From the NCBI GenBank assembly GCA_015501075.1, contig JADNYJ010000192.1:1-64000 (forward strand): a DNA stretch of 64,000 bases, read 5' to 3'. Made by a program: the position numbers and the translations under genes. The DNA comes from Gymnopilus junonius. Its lineage: Eukaryota; Basidiomycota; Agaricomycetes; Agaricales; Galerinaceae. The first letter of the stretch is position 1. Every line of letters begins with the position of its first letter. Of this stretch, positions 23,309 to 36,091 are shown piece by piece. The notes under the pieces were generated by a model. That model did no database searches, had not been told where the DNA came from, and was given only the letters and a program-made list of their open reading frames with translations.

Positions 23309-26237
23309 TGCTCTATCTTGGCTAGGATATCCTGTATCTGCATATCTTGGGCGATGCCACTGGAGGTGTTGTCTATTGGTTGAACTTGCGAAGAGTGTCG
23401 AGATCGTCTGCCCGTTAATGTTGCTGGTTTCAAGACGGTGGCATCGAGTTTGTGGTCGTAACAATACCCAACATGCTCGGATCAGATGGGAGATTTGCAA
23501 CAATGATGACCTTTTGTCCTTGTTCAGTAGTACGTTCTCAGGTCATCTTTTTAATATAGAAATGTACTATTTCGTCGTCAATAATGAAAATGCCTTTGGG
23601 GTCTATTTTCGGCACAGCGCAATGGATCTGAACCTCCTCATGATTATCTGCCTGGACTTAATGAAACCCTTGCATTTAGCCCGCAATAGGAGGGTAAATT
23701 GAAATGCATGCGGGTATTTATTGCTGGTCACAATATGCGAGGAAGAAGCATAGGTTACACTAGAAATATTAGAACCATTAGAATCTGTGTTTAAATGATT
23801 TATCTATATTATATTAGGAAGGATTTCAGGGGAAAAAAGGTGCTTGGAGGGTGGTTATATAAAAGACTGCATTTAGGGATGTTCAGTTTCTTCATTCTGG
23901 TCATGCGAATGAAAGAGCGACTCTCACCAAATACTGAAAAGGTGTTGAGAACTTAAGCATTCCATGGCGCAAATGAATAGTGAAAAGACTTCACCTTGGT
24001 GCTAGCACCGGGCAAATCAAATCAAAGTCATAACGAAGATATAAGGTGAGGCTATCTGCATGCGAGAGCAGAAAGTGTAAGCCTGAGGAAGGCTATGGTG
24101 TCGCATTGACGTCGATTCCAGTCGAAAGGCCTGAAAGTGATGGATGGCACTGTTCTTGTTAGCTTTCTTGGCCTCAGCGATAAATAAGAGAGAACATACG
24201 GTGTTATTATACGACGAAGAGATTGTGCCTAATATCATGTGTCAATAGGCTGCTATGGCAAATGTGGTCAAGAAAAGAAGAAAAAGAATTCTGGCCTTTG
24301 TGTGGAATCAACGCGCATTCATACACCTGCTCCAAGTCACACATACACAATGAGGGTACAGCGGGAGTGCCATGTCATCAACTCCAGTTCATGCCCCCGA
24401 CAACCCAGGCCTAGCCCTTTCAAGAAGGGGTGACTTTTGGTACAGGAGTCTGATGGGAGTATGAATCCGGTAAAGTGAGATCGACACCCTTCGGGGACAC
24501 TCTAAGGGCAACCGCGCAAAGAGGCCCGTCTGTGATGTGACCCACACGTCAGTATCGCGATTTGCAACACCATGCCCAGACCACCCTCTACGGAGGGGCG
24601 TCACCCCGCCCAATGCCCCCAGCCCGGGAGGCAAGGACGGTGGATGTGAAGAGTTGAACGGCCATCATTCTACTGTAGCACCCCATCTGTGTGAGTAATC
24701 TGGAGATCGGGTGGAATTGAGCGGTTGTGAGATACTGTGCGGAGGAATGCCAAGGGGCGGTGTAGCTGGAAAGAGCAAGGAGGTTGATCATCGTTGATGA
24801 GTAGGGAGTGTAAGGAGCATACCACTGAAGACACAACCGTGAGCCTACCCGATTAAAGGCGACAGTGCGTATGGCCAGCTTAATGACGATCGTTGTCAGT
24901 CGCCTTGAGCGAGGTTGGAAGAGTAGCTGCCGGTGCTGTGAGCCAGCGGCGCAATGCGATCTGCAATATAAGAAGTCAGGAGGCTATCAGACAAAGGACG
25001 AAGTCGTTGGGACTTTACCTCGGATATGTGGTAGACGCCATCAGCTACGTCGGCGTGCTGTTCAGTATGTGGCGTCGCACGTGGGCATCATGTTCATGTC
25101 ATGATGGAAGAAGGTAGAGGAGGAGGTTGGTGAAGGTTGAACAACCCCATGAAGTGGGAGAAACTTGTCCTCTCTTTCGGTATATGGTGGTGGACGGAGG
25201 ACAAGGGTAGATGGGGGATTTCTACCCACACACGCGTCGTTTTAAACACTGCTGTATAGTTTGGTCCTGCTTGTCACGGCAACGTCCGGCAGTCCACAAA
25301 AGGATGCTGTTCCTAAACAGGGATGTGGTTGAACGAGTCAACGGCTCGGCCCGACCTCGGATGTGGGCGAACTGATGGGCGGGTGGCGATAATCAAACGA
25401 TAATCAAGTGTGTCCCGCAGTGTGCTCTTTTACCCTTGTTCTTCACGGGAATAGGATGATGTTGGTATAGAAATCCGAAAGGCCAGGCAAGATCTGATTT
25501 TCAAATGCCAAGGAATTGAAACTCGGAGAGAAGGACACTAGACGAGGAGGATCAAAACAAACAGAGGGCGTGAATCGACATAACCGACTTGTTGAAAGAG
25601 CCACCCAGCATCAGTCGTGTGCGCAGAGGGACTTGACCTCGCCAAGTGTCTACCTTTCTCAGGCTTTTTAAATGATTCATTTCCAGCGATAAGGGCGTGA
25701 TAATTGAGAGAAAAGGGAAAGGGAGTCGTTCATACTTAACAATAACGAAAGGTAAATTTCTGAAAATCTGTACTAACAAAAGGTTAGAAAGAATAAGCAT
25801 AGGTTTTCAATAAAATCAGTGTACATGCCGTGGAAGAAGAGGTGACCTCGGACTCCGATCCCTTGAGAACATGGGTCCACTTCGCCGCCCAGAATTGACC
25901 CACTGATGGTCGTCACCGGTCCTTCAATCCCAAGTGGACCCACAGGCGAGTCGTCCGCTCGTCCATATCGCACGCAGGGCGCCCTTAGCGCGAGTTACCG
26001 AAAGAGCAAGGCTGTGTAGACCGACGGCATCTTCTCAGTTCCGGAGGGCTGCCTGTAGCCAATGGAAAGCTGAGAAGCCATCAATAAGGGGAGTGATATG
26101 CACACGAAGAAAACAATAAAACCCACAATCAGCAAAAGAACACTTTCATTCATCCCCAGCGCTGGTCGTTGGTTCTACGCCTTAGATTCAGGCAATCTTT
26201 TGAAGCGTCGCGATAGTTTCATCACCTGCACGATACC
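23309..26237. other. Gene-poor region
   Basis: No gene recognised on either strand. 24380-24640 is GC-rich with several potential stems (CCCTTTCAAGAAGGGG and CACCCTTCGGGG), but I could not match a known RNA. 25800-26090 gives short frames without conservation. 26100-26237 is likely the promoter of the small secreted protein at 26238. Confidence 0.35.
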
Positions 26238-26625
26238 ATGAAGTTCCTATACTTGCACTTCTTTTTCCTTGCCCTGATTGCTGGTAGGCAGAAGTTACTC
26301 CTGAACAAAGCGTGATGCTAATCCAAAATTTGATGGGTTAGGTATTTTCGCTGCACCATTACCAACGCGAGAAAACGGCAAGATTTTGTCTCGTCCAGCC
26401 ACCACTCCACGCGGACCACGAAAAGCCCCATGGCATCATCATCATACAGGAAGTGAAATGGAGTTGAAGCCATTGCGCCATCCCGAATTCGAAGCATTCA
26501 ATGCTCAACATTCAAGCGAGTCTTTGGCGATGAGCAGCAGTTCGAGTGGCGATGTGCAGCACAAGAAATGGAGTCTGCGGGGAGGCTTTGGCAGGTTGAG
26601 GAATAAGTGGAGAAACAAGGAGTAG
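26238..26625 (+). CDS. Small secreted basic protein
   Basis: Two exons (26238-26283 and 26342-26625) encode about 110 residues. The N-terminus MKFLYLHFFFLALIAGIFAA is a strong signal peptide, with probable cleavage near AAPLPTREN. The mature part is basic and polar, with WHHHHTGSEMELKPL, a serine run (MSSSSSG) and a basic C-terminus GGFGRLRNKWRNKE. There are no cysteines, which is unlike most effector-type secreted proteins. The intron has GT and AG ends and keeps the frame (G|GT). No homologous family recognised; could be a secreted peptide precursor. Confidence 0.6.
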
Positions 26626-27002
26626 AGCTTCAGTCGAGATCCCTGTTCTGACAGCTACGTACCCAGAGTTGGAGAATCAACGTCGCAACTAGAAAACGAG
26701 GAAATTTTTAAATACGTCCATCTGTGTGTGCAAACCACGCCTAGACGGGGCCAAAAATTAAAACAGGCATATTGAGCGTGAAACCTTTTACGATTCAGGC
26801 ACCCTGGTAAGTGCTGAAGAATATTGTTGCGAATGGAATTGAGAAACACGGACACGCTTGGCCACGGTCACTGACGTGCCCAAGGACGCGTCAAATGCTC
26901 CCACGAAAGCCGTGTCATCATGGCCGTGATCATTGTTCGCAGTCTTTCCTTTGTATTTCTCAACGTTTTTGACACAAATTTCGTCCCGCGTCGCCGATAG
27001 CT

Positions 27003-28117
27003 ATGCCAGGGCCCTCCAACAAACGCAAAGGAAAGCCAAAAGGCAAGAATTCGAAGAGAAAGAGCGATACCTTACCGCAACAACCATTACGAAGTACCCC
27101 ACCACCAGCACCGGGATCGGACGATGCTGACTCGTTCGAACGCGACGAGCCATTTCAGCCCGAGTGGGTTTGGCATACCAGCAATCACTCAAGCCCGCCT
27201 TCTTCACCTTCTCCACCATTTTTGAGAACGCCACCGCCCATCTCTTTCGATCTGCACGACCTAAAGAAAGAGCTCTCACAGCTACCCTACATTGGTGTTC
27301 GAGAGGATGTTTCTAAGGCTGTGGAGGAGGTTCTCTTGCAGGATCCCTTTCTGTACGATCCGGGGAATGGACCTCGCGTTCGAGATGCTCGGGCGTTCAT
27401 GGGTTCTTTCTTTGCTCGACCACCTGCGTTAGAGGTGAGCACAGTCACAAGTCCTTACGGCCCTCGACCCGAATTCCGAAACTGTCTTGTCTTGTAGGAT
27501 CCTTTATGTGCAGAGTTTGCACAAGAAGAAGTGTACCAGATGCTATCCACTGTTCTGCCGGAGGAAACTGCCTTGGTGAGCTCACCTGCAACGTTAACTA
27601 TGAGTCTCTCAATTGATGGACCATTCTTCCCCAGATTGTGTGGTATAACAAGAGTCGGTTATTCAGTCGAATCTGTCCAGCCTGTCAACGTCTGTACCAG
27701 GTCGGAGACGCTTTGCCTGATCTCATTGACGAAGAACGTCCGAGCGATAAGTCTCTATCGCCCCCACTACTGCAAGAGCAAAGAATTAGCGGCCTTTGTA
27801 CGTCCAACGTTTACTCCGCCCCAGTAAGAGGACTATGCGTTGTTGAACTGATCGTGCGTTGCTCCTTAGGTTCTCCCGTCTGCTTCATTGTAGCCTCATT
27901 CAACTACCCTGGTGCCATAAAATCCACCTGGGGGTGCATGGAAGATGAAATGGATGATGACGCCTGGGATCTCTTGAATATGCCAGAAGAATGCGCTTCT
28001 ACCAACGAAGTTAGTCGGATCTTGGGAATGGTCGTAAAAATGACGCGACTGCATGACTTGGGACTTGCCCAACTGTGTTTCGACGTCGAAGACGCGTCTG
28101 TCTTGGTTTCGTAGCAT
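27003..28117 (+). CDS. Unknown protein with CxxC motif
   Basis: An intact multi-exon gene. The N-terminus is very basic (MPGPSNKRKGKPKGKNSKRK), a likely nuclear or RNA-binding signal, followed by a Pro/Ser-rich linker. A conserved-looking acidic helical part reads LKKELSQLPYIGVREDVSKA and FAQEEVYQMLSTVLPEETAL. After an intron comes SRICPACQRLYQVGDALPDL with a CPAC metal-binding-like motif, then SPVCFIVASFNYPGAIKSTW, MDDDAWDLLNMPEECASTNE and a stop at 28115-28117. Introns at about 27435-27497, 27576-27634 and 27798-27870 have GT/AG ends. Two cysteines plus later ones could form a zinc site. Family not recognised. Confidence 0.6.
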
Positions 28118-30218
28118 TCTTTTATATTATTATATATGGTGAGATATTTTCGCCTTCGTTTCGATCTTTGCTGATATGCACATACCAGTATTTGCTGTCA
28201 TATCGCTTTTGATTGTATACCACTTTTGTTATCTTATCAGCGGAGAATATATTGTGACTTGCTTCACAAATCATGTTTTTCGAGATCCAGCGACAGCTGG
28301 ATCGTGGCCTTAACATGGATGACCTTCTAGCTTGAGGTGTAACCCATTTTTATGTTAAACTATCCAATAGAAGATCCGACGTTGAGACCATATTCTAGTA
28401 CGTTGCTTTCATACCAATTATTTCAAGGTCTAATTGACTCTCTTTCCAAGACTCGTCCTCGAACGCGACTCTCACGGGATTAAAAGCAAGCCTTGTTCAG
28501 TAGTCTTATACTCTTCCGGATGTCTCCCCCTTACTTGCTGTGGCACGTAAGTATTGGTCGCAACTTTTCTACCACCTGTCATAATGAATCATTCTATGCT
28601 CCTTTGGAGTAGGAGTCCATGCCTGCGAAATGCCGCACCACTAGATGGTTCGTATATTCATCAACTGATTCTGTATACACCTGACAACTAGGTTTTGCCG
28701 CTCCTATCGTGGTATGCAGTTTAAAACGACCAAACTCTATGTCGGCCCTCAAATTACGACGGTTTGTACATATTTATTGAGAGAAACGTGCCTCTATGAA
28801 TGATGAATGGTAGGTTTCTGAGTTCATCGTATGTTCTTGAACGCAAGGCCCAGAGGTGAAAGACCGCCTGTTATTTGGTGTAAAAGGGTTTAGCAATCCT
28901 GTGGTCCTCCGTAAGTTGCCAGACTCTAGCAGCAGTCGTATGCCGCGAAGCCATGGAGTACCCGATCATCAGGCGAGCAATGTTCTGATCTTTTGGTGCT
29001 CTTTATCTTTGGACGTCTGTACAAGACATCATTTAGACAAATAAAATAAATGATGCAACCAAGTCTGGATCGCTAGCCGACAATTATTTTTCCCTTCAAC
29101 AAACGGGCGTGAGCATTTGACTTTATATGCCTTGCAGCATTGAACGGAATGACCTTGTGGGGCTAGAGAAGGAAACGCCTTTATGCTGAAGCAGTGTACA
29201 GCAGATGAATTGGAGCCATTAGCAAAGGCAATTATTCCATCACTTGAGGTATGAACGCTCGGCGCTCAGCGCTCATCTTTCAATGCACCTATGGACCCCC
29301 AGTATATGATATCAACACCACGTCATCGATGTAATACTGCCACCTCGCTACTTGATGCTAAATGAACAGTGGTCCTCAAACTGCTACTACTTTGTGAAGT
29401 CGTTGCGTATCGCATCAACTTGAAGTATACGGCGCATGAAATTTGAAAAGAAATCAGTAAATCAGAGTTTTATCTTGAAGTAAAAGAAGCTGGCTTAAGG
29501 AGGGATTACTGAGAATAAAAATCAGAAATCTCGAGCTGTCAGTTTTGAAGGGAACTGGATGATTTTGACATGCCGCTGTCTGCTGCTGCTTGACACAAGC
29601 ATTCACATCAAACATTACAACATGTCAATGACCGAAGTAAACGTTCAGTTCCAAACCTACAGGCCCCTGAAATTTAATGATTGAAGGAGAGTCCCAGGTC
29701 ACCGCTTAAATTCTGTGTTGGAAGTTGGATATGGAAATTAAGGAGAATTTACTCGTACGTTAGGGGGATAAATTGTGTGTTAGAAGTAACTTATATGTAG
29801 GCCCATACTATTTTAAAGAACACCAACTCCTAACTAGCTAATAAGGTTACGAGCCGTGTATAGTACTGCCGTCCTTCCTCCTCTCCTCCTCCTAAGGATA
29901 AAAATAGAAGGATTCCTATTTAAAACCGATTTGTCGGTTCTATTCCAGTCCGACTTGTCCACAACTGTCCGTTTTTCCTCAGGCACAGCTTAAATGTAGG
30001 TTTGAAAACAACTTGGATCACATAAGAGAGCGCTCATAAGGAGCATTGCAAAAGCCGTGTCAGCCGTTGCTCGGCATCAGCCTCGGCGCTTTTTTCCATC
30101 TACATCTTTGCCAACCAAGAAGTGTCAGGCGGTGTTGCCATGGTTGAGCACTTCAGCCACAGAACTCTAGACATTGGGCCATTGAGAGAATATTTTATTT
30201 TTTAAAGGGTCTCTCGGG
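28118..30218. other. Region without assignable gene
   Basis: AT-rich, with short frames only. 29880-29900 has a CCTCCTCTCCTCCTCC run. No protein-like conservation or repeat pairing noticed. The right end is the promoter of the secreted protein at 30290. Confidence 0.35.
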
Positions 30219-30226
30219 TATAAAAG
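30219..30226 (+). promoter_or_regulatory. TATA box of the secreted protein gene
   Basis: TATAAAAG at 30219-30226, 64 bp before the ATG at 30290, within a plausible distance for a strong fungal core promoter. A CAAGACTAGTCAGTATCAAG leader follows. Confidence 0.6.
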
Positions 30227-30289
30227 GACGCGAGTTTTGAGCAAGACTAGTCAGTATCAAGCTTTATAATCTCTCGAGTCTCTACAGCA

Positions 30290-30734
30290 ATGCAGGTCAT
30301 TAACCTCTCCGCTCTCGCCATCTCCTTCTTCGTCAATCAGGTAATGGGAGTTGCTCTTCCTGGAGGAGGCGCTCGAAACCTTGTTGCTCGTCAGAGCAGA
30401 CCTGTTGCCTTCAACGTCGCACCGGCTGGCCAAGGTAAAGCTTCATCCTCGTATGTATTTTGACTTGACGGTTGACACTGTTTTTTTCATAGCCTGCGGC
30501 ACTGGAACTACCATTTTCTGCTCTCCCTCTCCAGGAAGTCCCTGCACAGGCAACTTCGAGCCTGCCCAAGCATCCATTGTCGTCACCGAGGCAGCTGGCA
30601 ATTGCCAAGTTGAATTGTTCCCCGAAGAGAACCAGCAAGGCGGTGTTACCGAAAGCTTAGATACCGACACAACCGGCACTTGTGTCTTCACCAATGTTGC
30701 TACCTGGAGCAGCTATGAAATTATCTGCAATTAA
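30290..30734 (+). CDS. Small secreted cysteine-containing protein
   Basis: Two exons (30290-30434 and 30493-30734) encode about 128 residues. The N-terminus MQVINLSALAISFFVNQVMG is a signal peptide. It is followed by LPGGGARNLVARQSRP, which contains a dibasic-type processing site, then a cysteine-containing mature domain: ACGTGTTIFCSPSPGSPC, AAGNCQVELFPEENQQGG, TGTCVFTNVATWSSYEIICN. That is six cysteines, possibly three disulphides. A good TATA box precedes it, so it may be highly or conditionally expressed. Size, signal peptide and Cys content fit a fungal small secreted protein; no named family recognised. Confidence 0.7.
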
Positions 30735-31111
30735 ATGGACGATGAAGAGGAGAGGCGGATTGAAATCATGATCATAAAGTAGTGGCTCTGTTGAACAGAG
30801 TCACCGTTTTTCAGTCGCCAAGCATAGTTACCTCCAAGTACTTTTATTCGAGTATAATGTGTTCATAATCTGTCCAATTCTTGTCCTCTAATTCATTTTG
30901 AGTAATGTTGCGTAAAAATTACGTTTGCGCACCATCAGTTTGCAAACGGCTGGGGTGCTAGATAAATCATTCAACTCTATACTGCCGCGGGAGTGACGTC
31001 TCAGACGTAATAAGAAATGGTGCTGCTTCTATATCCGCTATCCCACGAAATCTCGTTTACTACTTAATAAGTTTAAGGTGACCCATTTACTTGACCAGTC
31101 GGACCCCCGTC

Positions 31112-32540
31112 AATGGCAACTCTACCAGTACTACTGTTGCAATAGCACTCCTCATCATCATAATTTTATATTTGAGAAGTCAAAGGCGTCGTCATCTTCC
31201 TTATCCCCACGGCCCAAGGAAATTACCTTTACTGGGAAGCTTATTTGAGGTACCGACTACCTTTGAGTGGGAAAGGTATGTACGATGGGGAAAGCAGTAC
31301 AGTAAGGTATTTTATTTTACACTATGAACAGTGCTAGAATTTTTTCAACAGATTCGGATGTCATCCCTGTCCGCTTAGCTGGTCGTGATATCTTTGTTCT
31401 GAATTCCTTTACTGCTGCTACCGCTCTACTTGACAAGAAATTAGCCATATATTCCAGCAGGTTCTTCTCACTCTACTCTTGTTAAATCATTGACAATGAA
31501 CAGCTTTTGCAGACCTGAGTCTACCTTGATAAACGAGACGTGAGTTGAACACAACTAAGCTTTCTGTCTTTCTGTGAATGATCACGAGTGATTTCTTAGA
31601 GTGGGATGGAAATGACTTTTTCCATGGATGGAGTATGGCGGTTTATGGAAGGCATGTCGCGACTGTTTCAAACGTACTTCAGTAACCCCAACATTGATGT
31701 TCATCAAGCCACTCAGTTACAATTCATTCGCCACATGCTTCCTAAATTGAAGCAAAACCCAGATGATTTTTTTCAATGACTCGACAGTAAGCTTTCGCCT
31801 CGGCAGTTATTTGACGGGAGTCGGTAATACAATAGCTCATGATTTATTCCGGATACCAGTCTGACAGGTGGGGCGGCACTGTCCCTTGCATATGTATTAA
31901 GGATCCAGGATAGTGACGACCCATTCATCGATCTGGCCCAACGTGTTGTTCAGATGGTCAACGATGTGTCTGCCCTGGGATCCATCCTATTCGCTTCGAT
32001 ACCCCAAGTCATCAGTAAGTGGTCAATTTACTTTTCAGCTTTTCCGCTTTTTGGTCATTTTCTCGAAAATCGAGTACTTACTGAGGTCGCTTCGGGCAAG
32101 GTTTCTCATTGATTGATGTTTAGCAGCACTATTCATGATTCATAGAATCATTTTCGTGGTTCTGTTCAGCTCTAGCCATTCTTGCTGTTTGACACAAAGT
32201 CTGCGCTTTTCGGAATTCCGGGCCCGGATTTTGATGGCCAGCTTTTTGTCCCCTTTTTTACCTTTTTTAGGTTGTACAAGTGAAAAAAAGCTAATGGACA
32301 AAGTACTGATGCAATATTTAGAGAAGCTGTATACAGAGGCGATCAAAATCATTGTCTGTTTAATTGAACATGTCCCATTAAATGGGCCCGTATTGACACC
32401 CATTATTTATAGGGCGTAGGAAAAGGAAAACCCACTTTCACATCAAATTCTTTGGAACAGGTGGACGAAAAAAGTGATGCAGCAACCCTGGAACGAATTG
32501 TTCAAAATATGGCAGGAATCGTGTACGCCGGTATGCCGTT
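31112..32540 (+). pseudogene. Truncated cytochrome P450
   Basis: The N-terminal half of a microsomal fungal P450. A membrane anchor IALLIIIILYLRSQRRR is followed by the hinge LPYPHGPRKLPLLGSLFEVP, then WERYVRWGKQYS, DVIPVRLAGRDIFVLNSFTA, ALLDKKLAIYSSRPESTLIN, GGAALSLAYVLRIQDSDDPF and GKPTFTSNSLEQ, ending at the start of helix I (ERIVQNMAGIVYAG). The ExxR helix, the PERF region and the heme-binding FGxGRRxCPG region were not found downstream to 36 kb. No ATG is in frame with the anchor, and MSRLFQTYF is interrupted soon after. Without heme ligation it cannot be a working P450. Confidence 0.65.
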
Positions 32541-32697
32541 TAAACGTTGTATCAATGTTAATTTCTCATTGACTTGTTATTATTAAGCACTCAAGATTGA
32601 ACTGCATCCACTATCGATGAGTAGTAAAGCTGCACTTTTTTGGTTTCCAACCATAGCATCACCATCAATACTAGCATAGGAAGACTTCAGTTGGGCT

Positions 32698-33231
32698 TCA
32701 GTATCTAGCACCAACTAACCTATGCTTATCTTGAGACTGATACTGGAGATTGGTGCTGGAAATTAAGCCTGGAATAGCTGTGTCTCTTTTCTCAAAATAA
32801 TATTGTAGCTTGAGAGGCTTCAAAGGTGGTGGAACTTGTTCTTCAAGTTGGAAAGTTCCACTGCAATTTTCTTTCCAACGACGGGAAGATGGTAATATTT
32901 GTACTAGTAGCCGCTGTTCGTCGACACTGTTATTCAGAAAGATATGGTATCGAGTACACCGCTGACAAAGTAATACCCTCATCGGGACCAACACTGTAAG
33001 TCCCCAGACTACATCATCGCCGATTCGTGACTTCCTTGCAAACGGGGTCAAGTCGGGTTGAATGATAGGTTCTAAAAATGAAATAGGATTTATACATAGT
33101 TCTGCACGTGATACATCCCTTGGACGGAACTTCTCGGAAGACGAGGCCACATCCGTCCCAGGGCTCAAAACGTCGTCGAACGAGGCTTTACCACTAAATA
33201 CCAGGTACGCTTTCTGAACGCGGTGTCCCAT
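32698..33231 (-). CDS. Unidentified open frame
   Basis: A 177-codon uninterrupted minus frame beginning MGHRVQKAYLVFSGKASFDD, with polar composition and no signal peptide or recognised motif. It lies directly after the truncated P450. It may be a real short gene or a chance frame, and nothing supports a function. Confidence 0.25.
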   Translation of the reverse strand: MGHRVQKAYLVFSGKASFDDVLSPGTDVASSSEKFRPRDVSRAELCINPISFLEPIIQPDLTPFARKSRIGDDVVWGLTVLVPMRVLLCQRCTRYHIFLNNSVDEQRLLVQILPSSRRWKENCSGTFQLEEQVPPPLKPLKLQYYFEKRDTAIPGLISSTNLQYQSQDKHRLVGARY

Positions 33232-33699
33232 TTCAACGTTGTAAACTTTCTCCGTCGTTTAAATCTCCCTTTATTTCGCCTCCACGGTCTGAAGGCGCCT
33301 CCTCCGCAGGTTGGCTTCGGAAAAGATATTTTTACAGTTGTGTCAATGAGCTTCGATATGAGAAACTCGGTCGCGTCGGCCTGATGTTTCGGAGGCTGCG
33401 ATTGTTGGATTTCTGTCGGTTTTATTATCTATGGTGAGTGCTGCCCCGTTTTCCCATGGTCTTGGCTAATTTTGGAGCACCAGTATTATATCCATGTTAC
33501 ATATCTCATCTTCCGAAATATACCACGCTCGTTCGTTCTCCGAAAACTTTTCTATATAAGTGTTATCCACAGCCCAAGTGCTGCAATAGCGAGGCTGAAG
33601 AATTGCAGTGAGTCTTACGATTATCTCTCGTTACTTTTTTTTAATAATCTCATTGATATTGATCGGCTAAAAGGTAAGGTCAGCTTGCTGTTGAAGTCG

Positions 33700-35760
33700 A
33701 AATCGACAGGTTTGCTGTGCTTCCAAGGTCGGAAGAGGTTGATAGCACCATGAATGACGAAATAAAGGTCAAAGTTAGGGATATGATGTTGGTGTGGAAA
33801 AGATGGCAGAGCACACGAGACGCGTGCGCAGACCACCGTGCGGATAAGTGTTTGAGGGCCTAAGGAAGAGGCGAAGGAACAGATTAGGAAGGCTTCAGAT
33901 TACCGTTGTACGTTTGGGATCTTTATATGTTCCTTACTCTTACTCTACATTTATTTTTCCCCACCGTAGGAATCCGACAAGGAAATATATCATTGGTTGA
34001 GAATCGAGAATCGACACCAAGACAAGTTCTACGGTCTATGGATAATGAACTAAATCGATTAGCGATTAATGATGATCAGCGCAGAGTTGGAAGCTGCTTT
34101 TAGCAGAGGAGACGAAGAGGATGCAGAACAATTGCGGACTGAGATTGACGCTTCTGACGATCCTTATTTCGATTATTAGGAAAAGTAAAAGCGAAAGGGG
34201 GTTTGGAAAGCTTTGGGACCAGGCCTAATAACACATATGAAGACGCGCTGGCTTATGCTTACTGCTTTGACAACTTCAAAGTTTTAATACCACCCGAGCA
34301 ATTGCTGCACAGACATCCAGGCTTTTCTAGGTTCGTTACTTCATATGGCGAGTAAGCGTCTCCTTTAGAATTGCATGCTGCTGTGTTCGAAGAGGCTGAA
34401 AAAGCTGGGATCCAAATCCTATTATATTATGATATTCGTAAGCTTTCTTCTTGCATGGAAGAACTGTCTAATAACATTTTTCGGCTTTCAGGACGAAGTC
34501 TCCACTGTTTGGAGAAGACGTGGGCTACTCCGCCATTCCGTCACACTCTTATGTTTACCTTTTTCCATTCGCAGATTGGTTGATCTTCCTTTGGTGTGGA
34601 TGAAAACGGCTTTAGTATCATGAATAATTTCTTGGACATTATTGCAAATACCATTCCCAAGGATGGTGCTCATCTCACATCTCAATGTGGAGCTTGTCTG
34701 CGCGACTGTCATGACAGACCTTTCATAATTGATTTCAGGACAGCTTGGACACAGTCCTGAGAGCTTTCCGATACATTCACTCGCATCTGGCGTCGTCGTG
34801 TACAATGAGTACCTTGCTTTGACATTTGCTGACAAATTTGATTGGTAGAATGGATTAGTGATCACCGTTGGTATCGTCAATTCAGCTATGCTTGTTTCCC
34901 ATCTTCAATCCCAGGGCCTCCTGCTATCCAATGTTAACCTCGACTATATTACCTTGGATCCCGTCTCTTCCCTCTGGCAGGTAAAATTGCCCCACCTCTT
35001 GTACAACGACTAATGAACCCCACCAATAGCTTTGATACACTTCTTCTGCCCCCGGAACTTCCTTTGCTGCAAAGCTCTACGACCTAAAGATGCTCATTCC
35101 CATGAGGCAGCCCTTTCCATTCTTTCTCTCCCCATTCCTCTTGAACAACCTGCGACAAAGATACGCCTTCTTGCATGGCTCGGCCAAGTAATGCTCTACA
35201 CATCGACGAAGGATAAACTACACCCACCCCTTTTGAGCCTTGAAATGCGGAATAGCATCAATGCTTTCTCCGACTTGCTCTTCATGGCCTAGGAATTAGG
35301 ATTTCCGGTCCGCTGGCTTGGAGATTTCGTGCAGATGTTAATTGGATACCCTGATTACTCAGCCCGTCCCCTCGATGGACTCGTACCGATATGGCCGCCA
35401 GGAGTGACATTAGGAATTTCACAAAGCATGGTACGTCTTCAAGCATAGCATGCTGACTTAGATGTCGTGCTTATCCCCCTGAATCATGCCCTAGCCTTTT
35501 GTGTTACACTCTCTCAGGGATATATGCCCCTTGAAGGCGTCCAAATCTACCAAGCACAAATCCTTCCTCGTGTCGGAAGTTCAAGTCCTCTCCTTTCATC
35601 TTCTCTTGGTTCGTCTAAGAGGTGGATTAGATGTCACATCTGTGGCTCGGAGCTTACCTCGTATTCTGGATGGAACTAGGGAACTCGGAGTTGCTAATGT
35701 GTAGGTCATGTTAATGCAGGAGGCCATCGACCTTCAGACAGGCGATATCCCATGGAAATC
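33700..35760 (+). pseudogene. Unidentified multi-exon gene, probably degenerate
   Basis: Protein-like blocks on plus in several frames: NDEIKVKVRDMMLVWKRWQS (about 33750), SDKEIYHWLRIENRHQDKFY (33970), TYEDALAYAYCFDNFKVLIP (34230), AVFEEAEKAGIQILLYYDI (34380), FSIMNNFLDIIANTIPKDGA (34610), GIVNSAMLVSHLQSQGLLLS (34876), NVNLDYITLDPVSSLW (34940) and VQVLSFHLLLVRLRGGLDVT (35580). Introns with GT/AG ends separate some of them. Around 35040-35290 two frames both look coding, which I could not resolve. Possibly two genes. Family not recognised. Confidence 0.3.
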
Positions 35761-36091
35761 GTGAAAATCCTGCTACGCTAAGATAGAGAAAGAAAAATGG
35801 GATACGGCTGTGTACCACAGATCTGGAGTCTCCCGGTGTGTCTGCGACCCTCTAACGCGGCAAAATTTTTTGACCTGAAACTTTTGTACACGTCAAGACC
35901 GACAAATGGATGAAATATCCTTGATATCGGTCACTTAGTTCGTTGGCAATCAATATCATGTTGGAGGTTAAGAAAGAGACTCGTCATAGTTTGTACATAC
36001 AAAGGAAGAAAGAAACCTCATTATTCTACTTATCCACCATGTTGTTCTTCGAAAGCTCTTGAGGAGATGCTTGAGTACTTCGCGGCTTCAG

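Noticed and set aside
24380..24640. Structured RNA gene in a GC-rich stretch
   Set aside because: Local stems exist, but no tRNA cloverleaf, snRNA or SRP signature could be recognised.
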